DNA from: WUQU01 sp038849025
GTDB lineage: Archaea > Thermoproteota > Bathyarchaeia > Bathyarchaeales > Bathycorpusculaceae
Assembly (NCBI GenBank): GCA_038849025.1
Contig: JAWCNE010000022.1
Location: 1-25,388, forward strand
Direction: 5' to 3'
Length of the DNA stretch: 25,388 nucleotides
The notes below the pieces were generated by a model. That model searched no databases and was not told the origin of the DNA. It saw only the letters and a list, made by a program, of their open reading frames with translations. How positions within the stretch are numbered: the first letter of the stretch is position 1; each line of letters begins with the position of its first letter. Shown one piece after another: positions 15,508 through 22,274 of the stretch. Made by a program: the position numbers and the translations under genes.

Positions 15508-16413
15508 TTGAAATACGGTATAAGTCTGAACGTAAACGAGACTTTGCGAGATATTAGAGAGAAAAGTAAAGAAATTGAACGTTTAGGATTTGATTACATA
15601 TGGGTAGCGGATACACCTTCACAGCGATATGCTCCAATAGTAGCCGCGGCAATAGCTGAAGAAACGAAACAGATAAAGATAGGCGTCGGGGTGCTAAGCC
15701 CATTTTTATACTCTGAAAGACAAATAGTGAATGCTATCAAAACGCTAAGTGAAATATATGGTGAAAGGTTCGAAGTCTGCTTAGGACCTGGAGACCTTGA
15801 CCAGCTTAGGCGAGCTGGAATAAATCCCCCTAGCTGGGGAAGTGTACCAAAGCTTATGTGGGAATCAAAAAGCAGAATTGAAGCTGGACTAAAGGAGCAT
15901 GGCTTAAAGACGCCTATATGGATAGGATCGCAAGGTCCAGAAATGCTCAAAATTTCAAAATTCTTCCACGGAGTATTACTAAACTATGCTCATCCAACGC
16001 TCATTAAATGGGCTGTGGAAATTGTAAGGGCTAACGGTGGCGGAAAAGTAAAACTTGGTGTTTACGCTCCTTCATATGTATACACTAAGGAAGAACAAGA
16101 GGTTCTTCAACTTCTGAAAATAGCGGCTTCTGTTGTTGTGCTTGGTCTATCAGAAAGCGTTATGGCGAAGATAGATTTTCGAGAAGAAATCATAAAGGCG
16201 AGAGCTAAACTTCGAGAAGGGTTCTCGATAGAAGAAGTAATGCGTTCTTTGCCAGAAGAACTTTTAGAAAATTTCTCCATTCATATGCCCACATGGAAAC
16301 TTAAAGAGTATATCTCTAAATTAGAGGAAATAGAGGTCGAGCAAACAGTTTTTGGATTTCCACAAAATTTGTCAAATAAAATAATAGGGGAATTGGCTGA
16401 ATCCTTATTTTAG
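15508..16413 (+). CDS. LLM-family (Mer-like) flavin/F420 protein (copy 2)
   Basis: A 301-residue LLM-family paralogue of the preceding gene. Key blocks are ERLGFDYIWVADTPSQRYAP (about residues 23-42), KIGVGVLSPFLYSERQIVNAI, RFEVCLGPGDLDQLRRAGI, TPIWIGSQGPEMLKISKF and a Mer-like C-terminus EQTVFGFPQNLSNKIIGEL. It is shorter than copy 1 and the sequences are well diverged, so they probably play different roles or form a mixed complex. The start is TTG 15508, seven bases after GGGGG and one base after the stop of copy 1, indicating tight coupling. The 3' end overlaps the convergent ECF S-component gene by nine bases. Substrate is unknown. Confidence 0.75.
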   Translation: MKYGISLNVNETLRDIREKSKEIERLGFDYIWVADTPSQRYAPIVAAAIAEETKQIKIGVGVLSPFLYSERQIVNAIKTLSEIYGERFEVCLGPGDLDQLRRAGINPPSWGSVPKLMWESKSRIEAGLKEHGLKTPIWIGSQGPEMLKISKFFHGVLLNYAHPTLIKWAVEIVRANGGGKVKLGVYAPSYVYTKEEQEVLQLLKIAASVVVLGLSESVMAKIDFREEIIKARAKLREGFSIEEVMRSLPEELLENFSIHMPTWKLKEYISKLEEIEVEQTVFGFPQNLSNKIIGELAESLF

Positions 16414-17094
16414 TTGGTCAAGCATTCCGGCTCTTTTTAGGCTGTAGTAAACTGGACTTGCTATTGCTGAGGCTAATGCAACGGCAACTGCACGTTCTAT
16501 AGGGTAGACCAGCATTATGGCATACCATATTTCGGGAGTAAGAATAGGCGAGAAGTACCATATCCCCAAAGCACTGCCCACGATGTGGTCAGCCATAACA
16601 CCTATGAAAGAAGCTACTACCACTCCGAACAATAGCCGAGAAGGTTTCTGAGAATCGAATAAGGCTCCAGCGAAGCTTGCAATTGGAGAGAAAGCAACTA
16701 TTATGGCGATTATGTGAAGCCAAGGATAAAGGTACGCTTCTCTTCCGTAGGGGTGTGCATAGAATATTAAAAGAGCTATTAACATTACCGCTCCTGCGAT
16801 ATAGGCTTTTTTCGCTTTTACACATCCAGCAGACACCGCGCCGACTAATGGAGGTATCACTGTTAGAACACCGAAGATAGCGCCTGCAGGGTTTACAAAC
16901 GTCCCTATGAGAGCGCCTATAAGGGTCGCTAATCCACCGTTTATGGATCCCAAGAGTATGCCAATCAATGGTCCACCTATCACGCCTAAGGTTATTTGCC
17001 CAGAAACGCCCACAGTCAATGTAAATGGGAAAACCGCCAAAATAGCTTGTAACGCTGCGAACACCACAATTAAGGCTAGATCTTTGGTGCGCAT
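16405..17094 (-). CDS. ECF transporter S-component, substrate unknown
   Basis: An integral membrane protein with about six hydrophobic segments. It opens with TKDLALIVVFAALQAILAV, the standard S-component start, followed by GQITLGVIGGPLIGILLGSI and a Gly/Ala-rich third helix. A polar loop HPYGREAYLYPWLH and the segment ADHIVGSALGIWYFSP may line the ligand site. I cannot assign the vitamin. The open frame extends to 17250, but ATG 17094 is preferred. It has GGTGA about six bases upstream, begins exactly at the family's usual N-terminus, and leaves the divergent promoter region free. A set of TGTAAA/TTTACA half-sites lies 12-36 bases upstream. No EcfA/EcfT genes are nearby. Confidence 0.75.
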   Translation of the reverse strand: MRTKDLALIVVFAALQAILAVFPFTLTVGVSGQITLGVIGGPLIGILLGSINGGLATLIGALIGTFVNPAGAIFGVLTVIPPLVGAVSAGCVKAKKAYIAGAVMLIALLIFYAHPYGREAYLYPWLHIIAIIVAFSPIASFAGALFDSQKPSRLLFGVVVASFIGVMADHIVGSALGIWYFSPILTPEIWYAIMLVYPIERAVAVALASAIASPVYYSLKRAGMLDQLK

Positions 17095-17105
17095 TAAGTC
17101 ACCAG

Positions 17106-17130
17106 TGTAAATTTTTACATTTAAATGTAA
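17106..17130. promoter_or_regulatory. Palindromic operator candidate upstream of ECF S-component
   Basis: TTACATTTAAATGTAA at 17115-17130 is a perfect 16-base palindrome. It overlaps a second dyad, TGTAAA (17106-17111) with TTTACA (17114-17119). The result is three half-sites in a row, 12-36 bases before the chosen ATG at 17094. A TATA-like TTTTATTTTT lies further upstream on the same strand, so the dyads would cover the transcription start. This is a typical arrangement for a repressor; the regulator is not identified. Confidence 0.5.
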
Positions 17131-17244
17131 TTTATTGCATAAAAATAAAAGCTTTCCGATAGGCATAAAAGCTACACAATTAAAGAATCCATATACACCG
17201 AAAAACCAATAAAGAAAAGCCTTTATCACAAAGCAGAGAAAGCC

Positions 17245-18261
17245 GTGCACCCAATTGAAGGATATTTGATAGAATCGGTTGAAAACATATTATTCGATGT
17301 AAAAGGTTTAGTTCATCCACCAAACAAAATAGTGGCTTTTCCCCGTTTTATCCCAGACTTAGAGGGCCCTCGCCGACGCGGAAAAGGCAAATATCGAAAA
17401 GTGTACAGCCTATCCGAGCGTTTCAAGTTTCTTGAAAAAACTCTTCCGAAGTATATTGTATATGACCCAGTTTTTGATGAAAAAGTATGCGAGGTTCCCT
17501 TGGAAAACGTGAAGAAGGTTTACAGTCCAGTTGACCGCCTAAAAGGGCTTAGAAAACGCCAAAACCTTGACAGTTTAGAGTTTGCTGCTTTGCAGTGCCT
17601 GAAAGTTTTGAAGGAAACTGCGAAGGTGCCGTGGAACAAGCTAGGGGTTTCAGGTTCAGTTTTAGTTAAAATGCACACTGAAACTTCAGACATTGACCCA
17701 GTTGTTTATGGCGTTGAAAACTGCTGGAAAGTGCATTCGGCTTTGCAGAAACTGCTGGAAAAAGGAAACACGCCCTTCAAACCCTACAATTTGGAAGAGT
17801 TAAAAAGGTTGTTCGATTTTCGTTCGAAAGACACGTTCATGAATTTCGAAGATTTCGTGGTTGTCGAATCCAGAAAGGTTTTTCAAGGCAAGTTCCTGGG
17901 AAGAGAATATTTCATCCGTTTCGTGAAAGACTGGAAAGAAGTAAATGAGAAATATGGCGACGTCAAATACAAGAACAGTGGCTATGCAAAAATTGAGGCT
18001 ACGGTTGTCGACGATTCAGAATCCATCTTCACCCCTTGCACATACAAAATTGAAGATGTAAAAGTTGTTGAAGGCCCAAAATTTCAGCCAATAAAAGAAA
18101 TTGCTTCTTTCCGTGGAAGATTCTGTGAACAAGCCAGAAAAGGCGAAATGGTTGTTGCGCAAGGAAAACTTGAACATGTAACAGACCATAAGAGGCGCAG
18201 CGAATATTTTAGGTTGCTGCTTGGAAACAAGCCTTCAGACTACATGATTCTTAAGAGTTAG
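17245..18261 (+). CDS. Pol-beta-superfamily nucleotidyltransferase domain protein (paralogue 1)
   Basis: A 338-residue protein with a minimal nucleotidyltransferase core: GVSGSVLVKMHTETSDIDPVVYG at residues 134-156, giving the GS motif (137-138) and the D149-x-D151 metal ligands. The N-terminal ~110 residues form a separate domain shared with the two neighbouring paralogues (pattern I-x-x-V-x-G-x-x-H-P, then a beta-rich stretch). The C-terminal region (YKIEDVKVVEGPKFQPIKEIASFRGRFCEQARKGE) is also shared. The start is GTG 17245; it aligns with the start region of the paralogues. The 3' end overlaps paralogue 2 by 11 bases, convergently. Substrate unknown; possible roles include RNA or protein nucleotidylation. 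Confidence 0.78.
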   Translation: MHPIEGYLIESVENILFDVKGLVHPPNKIVAFPRFIPDLEGPRRRGKGKYRKVYSLSERFKFLEKTLPKYIVYDPVFDEKVCEVPLENVKKVYSPVDRLKGLRKRQNLDSLEFAALQCLKVLKETAKVPWNKLGVSGSVLVKMHTETSDIDPVVYGVENCWKVHSALQKLLEKGNTPFKPYNLEELKRLFDFRSKDTFMNFEDFVVVESRKVFQGKFLGREYFIRFVKDWKEVNEKYGDVKYKNSGYAKIEATVVDDSESIFTPCTYKIEDVKVVEGPKFQPIKEIASFRGRFCEQARKGEMVVAQGKLEHVTDHKRRSEYFRLLLGNKPSDYMILKS

Positions 18262-19339
18262 AAGGCAGAGGCTGGTCTGCAATTTTGAGAACTTGCTCGT
18301 AGTATCGCGGCCCGTAGGTTAACGTTATCTGGTGGAAGCTTCCTCGGTTTGTTTCAACCTCTTCAAGGTTTCCCTCAGTATAGACAATTTCGTCTCTCCA
18401 CGCTTGCATTCTAAACTCTTCAAGATAGGAAATGACTCTGTCTATATGGTCAACTTTGGGGCCTTCAACAATTTTCAAGGTCTCCACAGGATAAACTGAT
18501 GGCATAAAAGGCCCGTCAGAATCCTCTTTAACCCGCATGAAAGCCTTAACCCACCCTTTCCACGTTATCCTTTTGATTTCATAATACTCGTTTTGGATTT
18601 CATTCCAGTCCTTCACTGGTTCAAATTCAACTTTTATAGTCCGCCCAGAGGCGTCATCATGGAAAACGCCGTAAATCAGTTTGCGCCTCTGATGCCAAAC
18701 AAACTCTTCTGCGCTGAAGTTTTTAAAGCGCCAAAGCTTCCCCCTAACTGGACCATCATCCTCAAACTCGTTCGACAAACGCGAACCATTATCCTGATAG
18801 AGCTCACGCAAAAGCTGTCGTATCTGCGCCAAGTTATTTCTGCCGTAAACGATTATGTCTATATCTGAGAATTTCGGATGATAAAAACCGTGGAGAAGCG
18901 AGCCGAAAACTCCAAAATCTTCTATGGACAAGCCTAAACGGGAAACAGTCATTTCCAGAACAGTTTTCAAGGTTTTGAGTAACTCGTCTTTAGGCTCTTT
19001 TTCAATAAGCCTCTGAAGGGCTTCTTCAGGCTTTCTAACGTCCGCTATGTTGGAACATTTTACGCCTACAACCTTTTTCCCTAAAGGCGCGTAGAGAATC
19101 ATGTGCTGCGGAAAATTTTTTCCAAGAAACTTCCAGCCTTCGTCTTCGTAAAACTTGTAGAAAACCCGTTTGCCGTCGGTTCTGAAGGCTTTGGGATTGC
19201 CAGAGTGGAAAAGCTCAGCGGGAGCGTATTCCAGGTCGCATATATAGCCTTCTGACGGGTGCATGTAGCCGAAAACTCTGAAGATTAGGCCTTCACGGGT
19301 TATTATGGCGTCGCGGTCCCTAAGCCTCAAACTGGCCAA
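18251..19339 (-). CDS. Pol-beta-superfamily nucleotidyltransferase domain protein (paralogue 2)
   Basis: A 362-residue paralogue of the flanking genes. The catalytic core is DFGVFGSLLHGFYHPKFSDI (residues 141-160), with GS at 146-147 and D159/D161. The N-terminal domain reads ITREGLIFRVFGYMHPSEGYI (13-33), and the C-terminal one shares YPVETLKIVEGPKVDHIDRV, a block matching YKIEDVKVVEGPKFQPIKEI in paralogue 1. The start codon is TTG 19339, placed inside the last codons of paralogue 3 (13-base overlap) and preceded by GAGGAAG. Genes 3 and 2 are therefore co-transcribed. No toxin-antitoxin partner with MNT/HEPN features is visible. Confidence 0.78.
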   Translation of the reverse strand: MASLRLRDRDAIITREGLIFRVFGYMHPSEGYICDLEYAPAELFHSGNPKAFRTDGKRVFYKFYEDEGWKFLGKNFPQHMILYAPLGKKVVGVKCSNIADVRKPEEALQRLIEKEPKDELLKTLKTVLEMTVSRLGLSIEDFGVFGSLLHGFYHPKFSDIDIIVYGRNNLAQIRQLLRELYQDNGSRLSNEFEDDGPVRGKLWRFKNFSAEEFVWHQRRKLIYGVFHDDASGRTIKVEFEPVKDWNEIQNEYYEIKRITWKGWVKAFMRVKEDSDGPFMPSVYPVETLKIVEGPKVDHIDRVISYLEEFRMQAWRDEIVYTEGNLEEVETNRGSFHQITLTYGPRYYEQVLKIADQPLPSNS

Positions 19340-20364
19340 ATGTGTTCTTCCTCGCTTTCCGCTGTTCCAACAACAACTTGATAATGGATTTCGCCTGTTC
19401 CAGTTTTCTCGACACGTTCAAGCATCCCTGAAACCCTAATTTCGTCGCCTTTACGGGCAACATTTCTATAGCAGCCAATCATGGAAACAACAGCTTGCGG
19501 AACCATATTTTCCGGAAGTGTTGACTGGGAGTCGGCTGGCCTGTAATTTTCAATCTTATACATTGCTGGACGGAAAATGGCTTCACCGTCATCCTTAACC
19601 TTACAGTGGAATCTGACAGATTTAACAGGTGTATACCGGTATTCACCGTATTTTGAAGTAACTTCATCGGGCTTGCGAACAGCGTTATACATGAAAATTC
19701 TGTCCAAATATCTTCCCTTGAACCGTCTTGCAGCGTCCAAACGATTGTTAAAAACATAGCTCAATGTCCCATCACTTACGAGCTTGCCTACAGCGGCTTC
19801 AACCTTGCGAAAGTTTTGTCCTCCATAAACCACTATGTCGATATCCGACTCCATACTATGCATGCCTAGAGCGACAGAACCGTGAACACCAAAATCTTCA
19901 ACAGGAACCTTTGACTCGCTGGAAACCAATTTTATAAAGTCTAAGGTCATATTCTGCAGTATATCCCTTTTTTCAGCCTTAAGTAAAGAAAGCAAAACTT
20001 CCCTTGGAACATAAACAGCCGTTATGCGACTTATGGGTGTACTGATAACTTCTTTCTGCCTAAAAGGACAGAAGTAAACGTAATCTGGAAAATTTTTCCG
20101 AAAAACATCAAGGAAAGTTTGGTAGTTTTTCGCGGTATAGAGCTTTTCAGCTCGAAAGAGTTCCGTTTCCCCGTATTTCCATGTTCTGTCCAGAAGGCGA
20201 ATGTTGAATAGTTCTTTGAACTTTGATGGAATATACTTTAGAAAGGCGAAGACCCGCCCTTTTGGATGCTCATACCCGAAAACGTTTAGTATGAAGCCTT
20301 CTCGGGTTACGAAAGTGTCGCCGTCCATGGGCGTCCAGTTTTTAGGGCTAACCGTTTGAAACAC
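19327..20364 (-). CDS. Pol-beta-superfamily nucleotidyltransferase domain protein (paralogue 3)
   Basis: A 345-residue member of the same three-gene set. The core reads DFGVHGSVALGMHSMESDID (residues 157-176), with GS 162-163 and D174/D176. The N-terminus FVTREGFILNVFGYEHPKGR (18-37) matches the common N-terminal domain, and YKIENYRPADSQ and the RKGDEIRVSGMLERV end match the common C-terminal domain (compare ARKGEMVVAQGKLEHV in paralogue 1). The longest frame starts at GTG 20364; an in-frame ATG at 20328 is an alternative. It heads an operon with paralogue 2 and diverges from the winged-helix gene at 20463. Confidence 0.76.
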   Translation of the reverse strand: MFQTVSPKNWTPMDGDTFVTREGFILNVFGYEHPKGRVFAFLKYIPSKFKELFNIRLLDRTWKYGETELFRAEKLYTAKNYQTFLDVFRKNFPDYVYFCPFRQKEVISTPISRITAVYVPREVLLSLLKAEKRDILQNMTLDFIKLVSSESKVPVEDFGVHGSVALGMHSMESDIDIVVYGGQNFRKVEAAVGKLVSDGTLSYVFNNRLDAARRFKGRYLDRIFMYNAVRKPDEVTSKYGEYRYTPVKSVRFHCKVKDDGEAIFRPAMYKIENYRPADSQSTLPENMVPQAVVSMIGCYRNVARKGDEIRVSGMLERVEKTGTGEIHYQVVVGTAESEEEHIWPV

Positions 20365-20395
20365 CTTGATAGACTTTCGCTGAGAGTTTAAAAAG

Positions 20396-20428
20396 TCTAA
20401 CGTTTAGATTATAGCAATGTTTAAGATT
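20396..20428. promoter_or_regulatory. Small dyad in the nucleotidyltransferase/winged-helix divergent promoter
   Basis: TCTAA (20396-20400) is inverted as TTAGA (20404-20408) around a 3-base centre, in the 98-base gap between the divergent nucleotidyltransferase and winged-helix genes. A related direct repeat, GTTTAGATTA then GTTTAAGATTA, follows to about 20428. It could be an autoregulatory site for the winged-helix protein; short enough to be chance. Confidence 0.25.
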
Positions 20429-20462
20429 AAGACGCTGAAAAGACATTTTAAAGGTGTAAAAG

Positions 20463-20936
20463 TTGGATTTCCACCCGCATCCTTACGTGGTATTCCTCCC
20501 CGCAGAACAAAAAGATAGAATATTGAGCGCAATTTTCGGTTCAAAGGCTTCTCTTGACATTTTAAGATTCTCCCTTAAGCAGGGGATTTCAAACAAAATT
20601 TATCAGAAAGACCTCGTTAAAAAACTCGCATACTCAAACAAGACAATAATTGAAAATTTAAAATCCTTAACCAAACTTGGAGTTTTAACAGAAGAAATGG
20701 AAAAAACCGAGAAAGAAGGCCGCATCGTATGGGTTAAAGCCTATCAGCTTTCAGACATGGGTAAGTGGTTTGCTTTGCTCCTCGCCGAAGAAAAAGAATT
20801 GTCTGATGAGGAAAAGGCTGAAATACTGCAGAACATTTTTAGAAACTACATAAAATGGGTTAAAAACCTTTCAGAGAAGCTTCCAATAGAAAAAGCTGTT
20901 CTTGAAAAAATCTTCAACGAAGAAATGAAGAGATAG
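20463..20936 (+). CDS. Winged-helix transcriptional regulator
   Basis: A 157-residue protein with an N-terminal winged-helix DNA-binding domain: SKASLDILRFSLKQG (helix 1), IYQKDLVKKLAYSNKTIIENLKSLTKLGVL (helix 2, recognition helix), then a charged wing EKTEKEGRIVWVKAYQLSDMG. The fold resembles archaeal ArsR/MarR-type regulators. The C-terminal ~50 residues are helical and Glu/Lys-rich, possibly a dimerisation segment. The start is TTG 20463, eight bases after AGGTG. It diverges from the nucleotidyltransferase operon, so control of that operon and of itself is the simplest inference. No ligand-binding Cys or His cluster is seen. Confidence 0.75.
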   Translation: MDFHPHPYVVFLPAEQKDRILSAIFGSKASLDILRFSLKQGISNKIYQKDLVKKLAYSNKTIIENLKSLTKLGVLTEEMEKTEKEGRIVWVKAYQLSDMGKWFALLLAEEKELSDEEKAEILQNIFRNYIKWVKNLSEKLPIEKAVLEKIFNEEMKR

Positions 20937-20988
20937 AAAGCGTTAAAATAATACATTATTGAGGAGTTGTGAGAAAAGGAGTATTTTA

Positions 20989-21100
20989 GGGAGCGCTGTT
21001 TAAATGTGGGGTTTGGAGTTTCATATGGGGGGAGAAGGGGAGAAAGGAGATTTCCAAAATTAAGAGAGGTTCTCCAAACCTTTCCACTTTAAGCGCTCCC
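20989..21100. repeat. Long imperfect inverted repeat / structured RNA element
   Basis: GGGAGCGCT (20989-20997) pairs perfectly with AGCGCTCCC (21092-21100). Inside it TAAA/TTTA and GTGG/CCAC pair, and GGTTTGGAG (21010-21018) pairs perfectly with CTCCAAACC (21072-21080). That gives over 25 base pairs enclosing a ~53-base loop with a 24-base purine run (21027-21050). It fills the gap between the convergent winged-helix and cdvC genes and ends two bases from the cdvC stop. It may be a non-coding RNA, a bidirectional 3'-end structure or a small inserted repeat. A TTAAAATAAT box lies upstream at 20943-20952. Confidence 0.6.
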
Positions 21101-21101
21101 T

Positions 21102-22274
21102 TTATAGGGCTTTGAAAGCTTCGAACCAGCGGTTGTAGAGGGCTAACATTTCAAGGGATACGCTGGGCTTTCTCTCTTCGAGAATTTGCCTAAAATCGCT
21201 CATTCTCAGAGATCGCGGTTTGGCAAGTTTATTTGCAGCTTGACCAGATTCAAAGAATTCTCCTATAACCTTCAAGTGGGCTGATTGACAAACATCCTTA
21301 ATATCGCTTCCTGAAAAACCTTCGGAAAGCCTAGCTAACTCGTGAAGATCCACATCTGGAGCCAGAAGCAGATTGCTCGTGTAATGTTTAAACATCATCA
21401 AGCGAGCATGATGGTCCGGAAGGGGTACTAGAATTCTTTTCTGGAAACGCCTGATAAAAGGCCAGTCCAAGTCCCAAGGTTTGTTTGTGGCGCCTATAAT
21501 GTAAACGTGGAGGTTTTTACCCTTGTCTATTATTCCATCCATCTCCTTCAAGAACTGATTTCTTACGCGAACTTCTCCGCCAACCTCGCTGGAATGCTTC
21601 CCCATAAGAGAATCCAACTCGTCAATGAATAGTATGGCTGGCTTTTTCTCCAAGGCGGATTTTCGGGCTGATTCAAAAAGCCGCGCAACATTTTGTTCAG
21701 CTTCACCTAACCATTTTGACATAACCGAGGCGGCGTCAACGGAGAAAAATACTGCATCTATTTCTGTGGCTACGGCGGCAGCTAACAAAGTTTTTCCACA
21801 ACCAGGCGGTCCAAAAAGCAGTATGCCTCTAGGCCAGCCCAATGGGAATAAGTCTGGTCTTTGAACTGGATAGACTATGGCCTCTTTTATTGCTTTCTTG
21901 GCAGTTTCAAGTCCAACAACTTCTTCCCATTTCACGTTCGGCTTTTCCTTAACAATTAGGTCTTCGTAGCTAGCCTTTTTGGCTTCAGCGGGTTTTTCTC
22001 CTTCAATATCTTTGCTTTCTGCTTGCAGTTCAGCAGGGCCTATGGCTCCTTGAAGTACCTTAATCCTTTCTTGGTAAGCTATTGCCCTTTGAATGTAAAC
22101 CTTGTTTAGGTTGTAGTCTGGGTAAAGCTGCACTAGTCTCAGAAGGGTTTCTATGGCTTTCTGGTACATGGTTATTGCCATTCCCCTTGCGCCTTGTTTG
22201 TCCAGGCGGACGGCTTCTAAAGCGTAGTTTGTTGCTGATTTTTCAAGTTCTTGAGAGGCTTCCATAGGCTTCAC
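21102..22274 (-). CDS. cdvC: CdvC / Vps4-like AAA ATPase
   Basis: The ATPase that remodels ESCRT-III polymers during archaeal cell division. The 390 residues contain an N-terminal MIT domain (about residues 5-78: LEKSATNYALEAVRLDKQG, YQKAIETLLRLVQLYPD) and a type I AAA module with Walker A GPPGCGKT (155-162), pore loop KWLGEAE (187-193), Walker B ILFIDELD (214-221), sensor 1 GATN (261-264) and paired arginines R275/R276. The C-terminal helix ends MLALYNRWFEAFKAL, as in Vps4. GTG 22274 overlaps the cdvB stop by four bases (GTGA); ATG 22265 is an alternative. It is the last gene of the cdv operon. Confidence 0.95.
   Translation of the reverse strand: MKPMEASQELEKSATNYALEAVRLDKQGARGMAITMYQKAIETLLRLVQLYPDYNLNKVYIQRAIAYQERIKVLQGAIGPAELQAESKDIEGEKPAEAKKASYEDLIVKEKPNVKWEEVVGLETAKKAIKEAIVYPVQRPDLFPLGWPRGILLFGPPGCGKTLLAAAVATEIDAVFFSVDAASVMSKWLGEAEQNVARLFESARKSALEKKPAILFIDELDSLMGKHSSEVGGEVRVRNQFLKEMDGIIDKGKNLHVYIIGATNKPWDLDWPFIRRFQKRILVPLPDHHARLMMFKHYTSNLLLAPDVDLHELARLSEGFSGSDIKDVCQSAHLKVIGEFFESGQAANKLAKPRSLRMSDFRQILEERKPSVSLEMLALYNRWFEAFKAL

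Noticed and set aside
17095..17250. 52-residue hydrophobic N-terminal extension of the third ECF S-component
   Set aside because: The extension covers the divergent promoter and palindromes, while ATG 17094 has a Shine-Dalgarno and matches the normal family N-terminus.
17245..20936. Reading the nucleotidyltransferase genes as MNT/HEPN toxin-antitoxin modules
   Set aside because: The proteins are 338-362 residues with extra conserved domains, and no HEPN partner with an Rx4-6H motif is visible.
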